From 66-474 sp035277545 (lineage in GTDB: Bacteria > Pseudomonadota > Gammaproteobacteria > Xanthomonadales > Rhodanobacteraceae): DNA of 8,719 nt. A program made the translations under genes and the position numbers. This document shows, piece by piece, positions 1 through 6,324 of the stretch. Position 1 is the stretch's first letter; each line of letters begins with the position of its first letter. The stretch lies in NCBI GenBank assembly GCA_035277545.1, contig DATEKI010000005.1, positions 1 through 8,719 of the forward strand. The letters run 5' to 3'. The notes under the pieces were generated by a model. The model ran no database searches. It was given only the letters and a program-made list of their open reading frames with translations, and was not told where the DNA came from.

Positions 1-277
1 AGGCCGTGGCGGGAAACACGATGTCGGGCGTGGTGGTGCCCAGGATCACCATGTCGAGGTCGGAGGCCTTGACGCCGGCATCCTGCAACGCCTGCTGCGC
101 GGCCCGGAACGCAAGGTCGCCGGTGGTTTCACCATCCGCAGCGATGCGGCGCTCGCGGATGCCCGTGCGCGTGCGGATCCACTCGTCGCTGGTATCGACG
201 ATCTTCTCGAGGTCGGCGTTGGTGACGACGCGTTCCGGCAGCGCGCTGCCGGTCGCGAGGATACGGGCGTAGGTCAA
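1..277 (-). CDS. fabH: Beta-ketoacyl-ACP synthase III (FabH), N-terminal part, cut by window edge
   Basis: FabH condenses acetyl-CoA with malonyl-ACP in the cytoplasm, the first step of type II fatty-acid synthesis. About 92 residues are visible. They carry the N-terminal FabH signature: ATGSALPERVVTNADLEK, then DTSDEWI and RTGIRER (residues 28-43). Trp33 matches the Trp that stacks on CoA adenine in E. coli FabH. The catalytic Cys-His-Asn residues lie beyond position 1 and cannot be checked. The start is taken as TTG at 277. It matches the family N-terminus, has CAGGG 9 bases upstream, and no in-frame ATG gives a plausible N-terminus. The gene lies downstream of rpmF but is separated from it by a terminator at 306-337. 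No promoter is evident in the short remaining gap, so expression probably depends on readthrough. In E. coli plsX lies between rpmF and fabH; here it does not. Identity is very likely. Confidence 0.95.
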   Translation of the reverse strand, partial: MTYARILATGSALPERVVTNADLEKIVDTSDEWIRTRTGIRERRIAADGETTGDLAFRAAQQALQDAGVKASDLDMVILGTTTPDIVFPATA

Positions 278-305
278 GGTGCGATTCCCTGGATGCTTGG
301 CGCGC

Positions 306-337
306 AAAAAAACACGGCGGCGCTTTCATGGCGCCGC
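306..337 (-). terminator. Rho-independent terminator after rpmF
   Basis: Read on the minus strand, GCGGCGC (337-331), a 7-base loop CATGAAA and GCGCCGC (323-317) form a perfect 7-bp GC-only stem. CGTG and seven T residues (312-306) follow. It begins 32 bases after the rpmF stop and ends 29 bases before the fabH start. The form is classical, so transcripts from the yceD promoter should end here at least partly. That would separate abundant L32 mRNA from fabH mRNA. Confidence 0.88.
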
Positions 338-368
338 ACGCTGGTTTGCAGCTTTGCCGCCAACGAGG

Positions 369-563
369 TCAATCCTCGTCGACGACCGCCTGCTTGTCCT
401 CGATCACCTTGCGGCCACGGTAATAACCATCCTTGGTGATGTGGTGGCGACGATGGATTTCGCCCGACGTGGGGTCGGTGGCGAGCTGGACCTTGTCCAG
501 CGCATCGTGCGCACGGCGCATGCCGCGGCGGGAAGGGGATTTGCGACTCTTTGCAACGGCCAT
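369..563 (-). CDS. rpmF: 50S ribosomal protein bL32
   Basis: This small basic protein of the large ribosomal subunit has 64 residues. It matches bL32 along its whole length: MAVAKSRKSPSRRGMRRAHD at the N-terminus, then the HHIT, GYYRGRKVI block (residues 40-54). It has no cysteines, so it is the zinc-free form, as in E. coli. After GRKVI it carries an acidic tail of about ten residues (EDKQAVVDED), where E. coli L32 ends almost at once. The ATG at 563 has AGGAG about 7-8 bases upstream (570-574). It lies 37 bases downstream of yceD in the conserved yceD-rpmF order and is followed by a strong terminator. Identity is certain. Confidence 0.98.
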   Translation of the reverse strand: MAVAKSRKSPSRRGMRRAHDALDKVQLATDPTSGEIHRRHHITKDGYYRGRKVIEDKQAVVDED

Positions 564-600
564 GATGGCTCTCCTGACGAATGCTTCTATCGCTTCTGCT

Positions 601-1137
601 TCAACGGTGCTTCTCGCGGCTGTCCAGCAGCTTGCGCAAGTCCGCGAACGGATGCGTCACTGCTTCCCCGCCATCCGCTTCTTGCGCCTGCCCGGGCGTG
701 CTCCAGCCGCCCTGCAGGATCTCGCTGCCGGGCTTGACGGGCACCAGCGGCAACGCCAACAACAATTCATCCTCGATCACCTTGCGCGGCTGCAGCGTTC
801 CATGCTCCAGCAGCAACGGCTCGCACTGCTCCGGCAGCGCCGCCGCGTCTTCCTCGCTGGCCAGCAACCCCAGCCGCGAATCGACTTCGACGGGCCATTC
901 GAACGGCTGCAGCGTGCGCTGGCATTCCAGCGTGAGGCGCGCCGTCAGACGAACGTGCAACTCGGGGTCACCGAGTTCGCCCTGCTCGAAATCGAGATCG
1001 TAGGCAATCTCGCCGGAATCCTCTGCCAGCGCGTCGACCAGCCGCGGCAATTCCGCGACCGGCAGGACGCCCTGGAACGACCGCCGCCCGGCCACCATGC
1101 GCTCGGCGTCCACGGAAGCTGGCAGGGACGCGGACAT
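601..1137 (-). CDS. yceD: YceD / DUF177 protein, 23S rRNA accumulation factor
   Basis: This 178-residue cytoplasmic protein belongs to the YceD (DUF177) family, whose E. coli member is needed for normal 23S rRNA accumulation. Family blocks are visible in order: LPASVDAERMVAGRRSFQGV near the N-terminus, ECQRTL (71-76) in place of the E. coli CQRCG, EDELLLALPLVP (122-133), and the HPFADLRKLL tail (162-171), equivalent to NPFAVL. The start at ATG 1137 is chosen because the E. coli protein aligns from its own first residues; the next Met (residue 14) would remove conserved sequence. There is no Shine-Dalgarno sequence: the ATG lies only about 9 bases downstream of a promoter -10 box, implying a leaderless message. 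It is first gene of the yceD-rpmF unit and diverges from the gene at 1251. Function is known from homologues only. Confidence 0.93.
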   Translation of the reverse strand: MSASLPASVDAERMVAGRRSFQGVLPVAELPRLVDALAEDSGEIAYDLDFEQGELGDPELHVRLTARLTLECQRTLQPFEWPVEVDSRLGLLASEEDAAALPEQCEPLLLEHGTLQPRKVIEDELLLALPLVPVKPGSEILQGGWSTPGQAQEADGGEAVTHPFADLRKLLDSREKHR

Positions 1138-1141
1138 AAGC

Positions 1142-1160
1142 GCGGAATGCTAGATTCCGC
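1142..1160. repeat. Perfect inverted repeat over the yceD -10 box (possible operator)
   Basis: GCGGAAT (1142-1148), a 5-base centre GCTAG and ATTCCGC (1154-1160) form a perfect 7-bp dyad. The left arm and centre overlap the -10 hexamer (1147-1152) and the right arm lies in the spacer. The predicted transcript starts at about 1140, so the dyad is not transcribed from the yceD promoter. Any role would be at the DNA level, such as regulator binding. The repeat is plain in the sequence. The operator role is inference, and I do not recognise a known regulator consensus. Confidence 0.5.
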
Positions 1161-1175
1161 ACTGCACAAAGTCAA
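1147..1175 (-). promoter_or_regulatory. Sigma70-type promoter of yceD-rpmF
   Basis: On the minus strand there is TTGACT (1175-1170), a 17-base spacer and TAGCAT (1152-1147). These are 5/6 and 4/6 matches to TTGACA and TATAAT at ideal spacing. Transcription should begin near 1139-1141, two to four bases before the yceD ATG at 1137, giving an essentially leaderless mRNA. This is the best promoter match seen in the window and sits in the divergent gap before yceD. Confidence 0.8.
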
Positions 1176-1250
1176 CCGCCGGGCACCGCCGTCGATTGGC
1201 CCGTATCATGCTTGCCTCTTCCCGCTGCTGCAAGTCTGCAAGGTCCGCGA

Positions 1251-1715
1251 TTGCTTTCCTCTTCCGCCACCCTGCTCGCCATCCTCCTGCCCGCGCTGGT
1301 CGCGGTCATCGCCTGCGCGGTCGTCGTCTGGCTGCTGTTGCGGCAGATGCGGCACCAGCGCACCCTGCGCACGCTTTATCTCGAAGCCGACGGCATCGAG
1401 CACGACCTGAAGGAGTGCCGCCAGCGGCTGCAACGCGCGCACGCATCGATGTCGCTCGGCCCCAGCCAGCCCGCGGCCGGCGAGGCACACGCCAAGCTCG
1501 CGATCGATGCGGCGTTGCGCGAGCTGCTGGCGCACCGCCTGTGGCTGCGCGACGAAGCCGAAAACGCCAGCCAGCGCGAACTGGATGCGGCGGTCACGGC
1601 GATGGGCAAGGCACGCGGCGCCCTGGGCCAGCAACTGCGCGAACTGGATTCCGCGCAACGCGCCCTGGAAACCGCGGTGCGCGAAAAGATCGAAGACCTG
1701 TCCCAGCAGCCATGA
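1251..1715 (+). CDS. Uncharacterised membrane-anchored, helix-rich protein
   Basis: I do not recognise this gene. From TTG at 1251 it encodes 154 residues. The first part is a short polar lead and one strongly hydrophobic segment (residues about 7-30, ending VVVWLLL), followed by Arg-Gln-Met-Arg-His. The rest is charged and Ala/Leu/Glu/Arg-rich, helix-forming and possibly coiled-coil (about 36-64 and 80-150), broken by a Pro/Gly/Ser linker near 68-74. This suggests an inner-membrane anchor with a cytoplasmic helical domain. The TTG at 1251 is preferred to one at 1212 because AAGG (1240-1243) lies 7 bases before it and the membrane segment then starts at once. No in-frame ATG precedes the hydrophobic segment. 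The gene overlaps yceF by ATGA, so the two are probably translationally coupled. That it is a real gene is likely; its function is unknown. Confidence 0.75.
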   Translation: MLSSSATLLAILLPALVAVIACAVVVWLLLRQMRHQRTLRTLYLEADGIEHDLKECRQRLQRAHASMSLGPSQPAAGEAHAKLAIDAALRELLAHRLWLRDEAENASQRELDAAVTAMGKARGALGQQLRELDSAQRALETAVREKIEDLSQQP

Positions 1716-2296
1716 GCTCCCCCCGGATCGTCCTCGGCTCGACCTCGCGCTACCGAGCCGGATTGCTGCGCCGCATCATCGACGACTTCGAGCAGGTGGC
1801 GCCGCACACCGACGAGACGCCGCGGCCGGGCGAGGCACCTCCCGCGCGCGCCGCAAGGCTGGCGGAGGCCAAGGCGCGGGCCGCCGCATCGAACGTCCGC
1901 GATGCGCTGGTGATCGGTTCCGACCAGGTCGCGACTCTGGCCGGCGCGGTGCTGCGCAAGCCCGGCAGCATGGAGATCGCGCACGAACAATTGCGCGCAA
2001 GCAGTGGAAAACACGTCGATTTCTTTACTGGTCTTTGCGTGTTCGATACGCGCACGGGGCACGGCCGCTCGGCGCTCGACCATACCCGCGTCGTCTTTCG
2101 CGAGCTCACGGACGCCGAGATCGACCGCTACCTTGAGCGCGAACGTCCGCTCGACTGCGCGGGCAGCTTCAAGTCCGAAGCCCTGGGAATCACCCTGTTC
2201 GGCCGAATCGAAAGCGTGGACCCGACTGCCCTGGTCGGTTTGCCGCTGATCGCGCTGGCCAGGCTGCTGCGCGAAGCGGGCCTTGCGTTGCCCTGA
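1712..2296 (+). CDS. yceF: Maf/YceF-family nucleotide pyrophosphatase (7-methyl-GTP type)
   Basis: The 194-residue protein is a cytoplasmic Maf-family pyrophosphatase, which hydrolyses non-canonical nucleoside triphosphates to monophosphate and pyrophosphate. E. coli YceF prefers 7-methyl-GTP. Seen in order: LGSTSRYRAGLL near the N-terminus, DETPRPGE (about 31-38), the IGSDQV motif with its conserved Asp, KPGS, GKHVDFFTGL, CAGSFKSE and GITLFGR, and VGLPLIAL near the C-terminus. These fit the YceF branch better than the YhdE (dTTP/UTP) branch. The ATG at 1712 overlaps the stop of the preceding gene (ATGA). In E. coli yceF is also divergent from yceD-rpmF, which supports the assignment; here an extra gene lies between. 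Substrate preference is inferred from the subfamily. Confidence 0.93.
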   Translation: MSSPRIVLGSTSRYRAGLLRRIIDDFEQVAPHTDETPRPGEAPPARAARLAEAKARAAASNVRDALVIGSDQVATLAGAVLRKPGSMEIAHEQLRASSGKHVDFFTGLCVFDTRTGHGRSALDHTRVVFRELTDAEIDRYLERERPLDCAGSFKSEALGITLFGRIESVDPTALVGLPLIALARLLREAGLALP

Positions 2297-2367
2297 CGCG
2301 GACGCGACGCCTGCCGTCGTACACTCACGGACCGAACAGACCCCAGGTTCGATCACCCGGAACAGGC

Positions 2368-3318
2368 ATGGACCAGAACTTCGCCGCCGCGACCAAGGCC
2401 GGCAACCTGACACGGCAGCGCCTCGATGCCGCGATCGCACAGGTCAACGAAGTGCTCGTCGGCAAGAACCAGGCGATCCGGATGGCCTTTGCCTGCCTGC
2501 TGGCCGGTGGGCATCTGCTGGTGGAAGACGTACCGGGCGTCGGCAAGACCACGCTGGCGCACGCCCTGGCCACCACGCTGGGGCTCAGCTTCCGGCGGAT
2601 CCAGTTCACCTCCGACCTGCTGCCCACCGACATCATGGGCGTCAGCGTCTTCGACCGCGACAGCGGCGAGTTCCGCTTCCAGCCCGGTCCGATCTTCGCG
2701 CAACTGCTGCTCGCCGACGAGATCAACCGCGCGACGCCGAAAACCCAAAGCGCCTTGCTCGAAGCGATGGCGGAAAGCCAGGTCACGGTGGACGGGGCCA
2801 GCCGTGCGTTGCCCGAGCCGTTCGTGGTGGTCGCGACCCAGAACCCGCTGGACATGGCCGGCACCTATCCGTTGCCCGATTCGCAACTCGACCGCTTCAT
2901 GCTGCGCATCTCGCTGGATTATCCCGACGCGGACGCCGAACGCCGGCTGCTGACCGGGGAAGACCGCGGCGCGATGCTCGAGCGCATGGCCGCGCGCCTG
3001 TCGGGACCCGACATCATGGCGCTGCGCCAACAGGTACGCGCCGTGGCCGCCAGCCCTGCACTCCTCGATTATGTGCAGGCGCTCGTCACCGCCAGCCGCA
3101 AGCATCCCGACATCCGCACGGGACTTTCGCCGCGGGCGGGGCTGGCGCTGCTCGCCTGCGCGCGCGCATGGGCGCTGCTGGGCGATCGCGATTACACGCT
3201 GCCCGAAGACGTGCAGGCGGTGTTCGTCGCCATCGCCGGCCATCGCCTGATTCCGGCCCGCAATCTCGCCCGCGACGCGCTGGCGCAGGCGTTGCTGGAA
3301 ACCGTCGCCGTCGAATGA
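2368..3318 (+). CDS. MoxR-family AAA+ ATPase
   Basis: This 316-residue cytoplasmic AAA+ ATPase belongs to the MoxR family, chaperone-like ATPases thought to remodel or activate partner proteins containing von Willebrand-like domains. Seen: Walker A EDVPGVGKTT (residues 53-62), TSDLLPTDIMG (81-91), Walker B LLLADEINR (113-121), sensor-1 VVATQNP (154-160), GTYPLPDSQLDRFM (165-178), and the C-terminal lid with SPRAGLAL. Length is typical for the family. The ATG at 2368 is preceded by GGAA (2359-2362). It follows yceF after a 71-base gap holding only a doubtful -10-like TACACT (2320-2325). Its stop is 12 bases before the DUF58 gene, the usual partner. Family assignment is secure, but the client protein is not known. 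Confidence 0.95.
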   Translation: MDQNFAAATKAGNLTRQRLDAAIAQVNEVLVGKNQAIRMAFACLLAGGHLLVEDVPGVGKTTLAHALATTLGLSFRRIQFTSDLLPTDIMGVSVFDRDSGEFRFQPGPIFAQLLLADEINRATPKTQSALLEAMAESQVTVDGASRALPEPFVVVATQNPLDMAGTYPLPDSQLDRFMLRISLDYPDADAERRLLTGEDRGAMLERMAARLSGPDIMALRQQVRAVAASPALLDYVQALVTASRKHPDIRTGLSPRAGLALLACARAWALLGDRDYTLPEDVQAVFVAIAGHRLIPARNLARDALAQALLETVAVE

Positions 3319-3330
3319 GCGGAAGCGACG

Positions 3331-4290
3331 ATGGACGCCGCGATACGGGAACGCGAAAGCCTGGCGGCGCGCATCCGGCGCTGGTTGCCCGCGCTGGCAC
3401 GCGGGCGCCAGCCGGAAGCGTTGCCGGTCACGCTCGACCGCAATCGCGTCTATATCGTGCCGACCCGCGCGGGATTGGGCTTCGCATTGCTGCTGGCGAC
3501 CATGCTCATCGGCGCGCTCAACTACCAGAACAACGCCGCGCTGCTGCTCACCTGCATGCTCGGCGCCGCGCTCGCAAGCAGCATGCTGCTGACCTGGCGC
3601 GAACTGCATGACCTGACCCTGCGCTCGCTGCACGCCGACCACGGCTTTTGCGATGCGCGCTTGCCGATCCACCTGGCATTCGCCGACGAAGACCACGCGC
3701 GCCCCGGCCTGCATGTCGCGCTCGACGACATCGAGCAGCCTTGCGCGCTGCGCCCCGGCGTCAGCCGCGCGATCGTGACAGCGCCCACCGAGGCACGCGG
3801 GTGGATGCCCATCCCGCGCATGCGGTTTTCCAGCACGCTGCCGTTCGGGCTGTTCCGCGCGTGGAGCTGGATCACCCCCGATCAATACGCACTGGTTTAC
3901 CCGCGAATCCTCCGCGATGGCCGCCCGCCCGCGCACCACGACGACCCACGGGAACGCACCACCGGCGGCGACGAATTCGCGGGCTTGCGCGAATACCACC
4001 CGGGCGATCCGATCCGGCACGTCGCCTGGAAGGCCAGCGCCCGCCACGACCACCTGCTGGTGCGGGAATTCGACCGCGCGGCACCGGGGCGACCGCTGCG
4101 TTTCGACTGGCGCGACCTGTCCGGCCTCGATCGCGAAACCCGCATTTCGCGCCTTGCAGGCTGGGTGTGCGACGCGTACGCCGCCGCGCATCCGTGGACG
4201 TTGATCCTCGAGGACCGCCGCGCCTTCGGGCCCGGCAGCGACGCCGCGCACTACCACCAATGCCTGACCGCGCTGGCGGAATTGCCATGA
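3331..4290 (+). CDS. DUF58 membrane protein (MoxR partner)
   Basis: The 319-residue protein has two adjacent hydrophobic segments (about 48-62 and 69-87) that should anchor it in the inner membrane, then a soluble domain ending in the DUF58 signature. That signature is the TTGGDEFAGLREYHPGDP stretch (210-227), followed by HVAWKASAR (230-238) and LLVREFD (242-248). VYPR (189-192) is a further family mark. DUF58 proteins usually lie beside MoxR ATPases and resemble VWA-type proteins; their biochemical role is poorly defined. The ATG at 3331 has GGA (3321-3323) 7 bases upstream and follows moxR by 12 bases. The stop overlaps the next start as ATGA. The position between moxR and tgpA matches the P. 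aeruginosa tgpA locus as I recall it. Confidence 0.93.
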   Translation: MDAAIRERESLAARIRRWLPALARGRQPEALPVTLDRNRVYIVPTRAGLGFALLLATMLIGALNYQNNAALLLTCMLGAALASSMLLTWRELHDLTLRSLHADHGFCDARLPIHLAFADEDHARPGLHVALDDIEQPCALRPGVSRAIVTAPTEARGWMPIPRMRFSSTLPFGLFRAWSWITPDQYALVYPRILRDGRPPAHHDDPRERTTGGDEFAGLREYHPGDPIRHVAWKASARHDHLLVREFDRAAPGRPLRFDWRDLSGLDRETRISRLAGWVCDAYAAAHPWTLILEDRRAFGPGSDAAHYHQCLTALAELP

Positions 4291-6290
4291 AACCACCGCG
4301 CATCCCCGCCGGCACCCACGGCTTGCCGAACGGACTTGCGCCGCTGCCGTTCACGTTGTTGTGCGTGACGGCGCTTTGCGTGCTGGCGGCGCACGCACCG
4401 CACATGCCGGCGTGGTATACCGCCGTACTCGTCGCGATCGTGGCCGCGCGCTGGTGGCAACGCAGGCGCCAGCGCGGACGCGTTTCCGCGTGGTTGCGCG
4501 TCGCCCTGCTGGTGGCCGTCCCGGCGGCCGTGGTCGCGGTGTACGGCACGCCGTTCGGACGCGAGCCGGGCGCGGCGATCGTGTGCGGGCTGCTGGTCGT
4601 GAAATTGCTGGAAAGCGAGCGCGTGCGCGATGCGCGCATGGCGGTCGGCTTTGCCTGCTTCATCCTGATGAGTGCACTGCTGTTCGACCAGGCGTTGGCC
4701 TTCACGATCCTCGTCGGCCTGATGCTGTTGCCCGCGCTGGCCGCCTTGCGCGCGCTCGAACCTGGCCTGCCCGGTGGACCAGGGTGGTCCGGTTGGCTGC
4801 CCGCGTTCAGGACCGGCGCGGTGCTGCTGGGTGCCAGCCTGCCTGCCGCACTGCTGGGTTTCCTGTTGATCCCGCGCCTGGCGACGCCGCTGTGGGGCGC
4901 GCCGGGCAACGGCGAAGCGCGAACCGGCATGACCGATCGCATGGCACCCGGCGACATGCACTCGCTGCTGACCGACAACGCGGTCGCGATGCGCATCGGT
5001 TTCGACGGCCCGCCCCCGCCGGAAAACCAGCGCTACTTCCGCGGCATGGTGTTGTGGGCGTTCGATGGCCGCGCGTGGGTGCCGGGCGCGGCCGCGCGGC
5101 GGCCGTGGCCGCCCGCGCCGGTGGGCGTACGCGACCCGCTGACACGCTACGACGTCACGTTGCTGGCCAGCCACCGGCACTGGATGTTCGCGCTGGACAT
5201 GCCGGTCCATGCGCCGGAAGGCGCGATCATGGGGCCCGACCACACGCTGTGGTCGAGCAAGCCGATCGACCAGACCCTCCACTATCGCGTCGCTTCCGCC
5301 ACCGACTACCATCTCGCGCCCGAACCACTCGATCCGCGCATCCGCGCAGCCGCGCTGGAACTGCCGGCCGGGTTCGATCCCGGTGCGCGGGCGCTCGCCG
5401 AACGCTGGCGCGGCGCGGCGGGTGGCAATGATGCCGCGATCGTCCGCGACGCCCTGGCACTCTTCCACGGTGGCGGCTTCGTGTACGACCTCGATGCACC
5501 GCCACTCGGCCGCAACAGCGTCGACGACTTCCTGTTCGACACCAAAACCGGCTTCTGCGAACACTACGCCGGCGCCTTCACCTTCCTGATGCGCGCCGCG
5601 GGCATCCCCGCGCGCGTCGTGGTGGGTTACCAGGGCGGCTACTGGAACCCGTTCGCGCATTACCTGTTGATCCGCCAATCCGACGCCCACGCGTGGTCGG
5701 AAGTGTGGCTGGCAGGGCGCGGCTGGGTGCGTGTCGATCCGACTGCCGCGGTGAGCCGCGTCATCCTCGCCGATACGGGCGGCGCTGCGGGCGACGTCGG
5801 CGGCGGCAACCGCAGCTGGTGGATGCCATGGCAAAACCGGTTGGACGTGATCAACCGCTGGTGGGGGCAAACGGTGGTGGGTTTCGATGCACTTTCGCAG
5901 GGTCGCCTCTTCAGGCCGTTCGGCATCGGGCACGCCACCGCGCAGGTGCTGGGCATCGCCCTGGCCTTCGCCGTGTTCGTGGCGTTGGGGCTCGGCGCAT
6001 TGCTCGCATCACTGCGCCCTCGCCGCAAGCCGCGCGACGCGCTGGCGGCGGCGCAACTGCGCCTGCAACGCCAGCTGGCGCGCATCGGCATCGTGCGCGG
6101 CGCCAGCGAGGGCCCGCGGGATTTCTACCATCGCTGTGCCCTGCTGCTGCCCGCCTCGGCGCAGCCGCTGCGAGCACTGGCGGCGGATTACCTGGAGCTC
6201 CGCTACGCCCTTGCCGAACCCCCGCCTGAACGCATTCGCGCGTTCCTGCGGGCCATTCGCAATTTCCGTCCTCGCCGTGTGGTCAAATAA
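4287..6290 (+). CDS. tgpA: TgpA-like membrane transglutaminase (DUF3488-transglutaminase)
   Basis: This 667-residue inner-membrane protein has about seven hydrophobic segments in residues 20-196, a large periplasmic part holding a transglutaminase-like domain, and a last membrane segment at about 551-574 before a basic cytoplasmic tail. The triad is intact: Cys424 in TGFCEHYAGAF, His468 in SDAHAWSEVWL and Asp484 in WVRVDPTAAV. MTDRMAPGDM (215-224) is the family motif just after the last N-terminal membrane segment. P. aeruginosa TgpA, the named homologue, has been reported as important for viability; its substrate is unknown. The ATG at 4287 overlaps the DUF58 stop (ATGA), implying coupled translation. 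Family assignment and architecture are secure; the action on a cell-envelope substrate is inference. Confidence 0.95.
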   Translation: MKPPRIPAGTHGLPNGLAPLPFTLLCVTALCVLAAHAPHMPAWYTAVLVAIVAARWWQRRRQRGRVSAWLRVALLVAVPAAVVAVYGTPFGREPGAAIVCGLLVVKLLESERVRDARMAVGFACFILMSALLFDQALAFTILVGLMLLPALAALRALEPGLPGGPGWSGWLPAFRTGAVLLGASLPAALLGFLLIPRLATPLWGAPGNGEARTGMTDRMAPGDMHSLLTDNAVAMRIGFDGPPPPENQRYFRGMVLWAFDGRAWVPGAAARRPWPPAPVGVRDPLTRYDVTLLASHRHWMFALDMPVHAPEGAIMGPDHTLWSSKPIDQTLHYRVASATDYHLAPEPLDPRIRAAALELPAGFDPGARALAERWRGAAGGNDAAIVRDALALFHGGGFVYDLDAPPLGRNSVDDFLFDTKTGFCEHYAGAFTFLMRAAGIPARVVVGYQGGYWNPFAHYLLIRQSDAHAWSEVWLAGRGWVRVDPTAAVSRVILADTGGAAGDVGGGNRSWWMPWQNRLDVINRWWGQTVVGFDALSQGRLFRPFGIGHATAQVLGIALAFAVFVALGLGALLASLRPRRKPRDALAAAQLRLQRQLARIGIVRGASEGPRDFYHRCALLLPASAQPLRALAADYLELRYALAEPPPERIRAFLRAIRNFRPRRVVK

Positions 6291-6324
6291 CGGCAGAAGG
6301 GATCCCGTTTCCCGGAGGCTTGCC

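Noticed and set aside
1204..1209. TATCAT as a -10 box for the plus-strand gene at 1251
   Set aside because: It is a fair -10 match at a suitable distance, but no credible -35 lies 16-18 bases upstream. It remains possible but is not strong enough to annotate.
1212..1250. Upstream TTG at 1212 as the start of the membrane-anchored protein
   Set aside because: It lacks a ribosome-binding site and would add 13 polar residues before the hydrophobic segment. TTG 1251 has AAGG at 7-base spacing.
433..1410. Plus-strand open frame across rpmF, yceD and the divergent gap
   Set aside because: It covers two well-recognised minus-strand genes and a promoter. Its translation is low-complexity and resembles no family.
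2320..2325. TACACT as a -10 box for the moxR operon
   Set aside because: There is no -35-like hexamer at proper spacing in the GC-rich sequence upstream. moxR may be read through from yceF or use this site weakly.
2353..4296. Very long minus-strand open frame opposite moxR and the DUF58 gene, with similar ones opposite yceF and tgpA
   Set aside because: These are expected in high-GC DNA where antisense frames rarely meet stops. Their translations are Arg/Ala/Gly/Gln-rich without domains, and the opposite strand encodes clear conserved proteins.
6291..6324. Separate promoter or terminator between tgpA and the lipoprotein gene
   Set aside because: Only a short GGGATCCC palindrome is present, with no stable hairpin plus T-run and no convincing -35/-10 pair.
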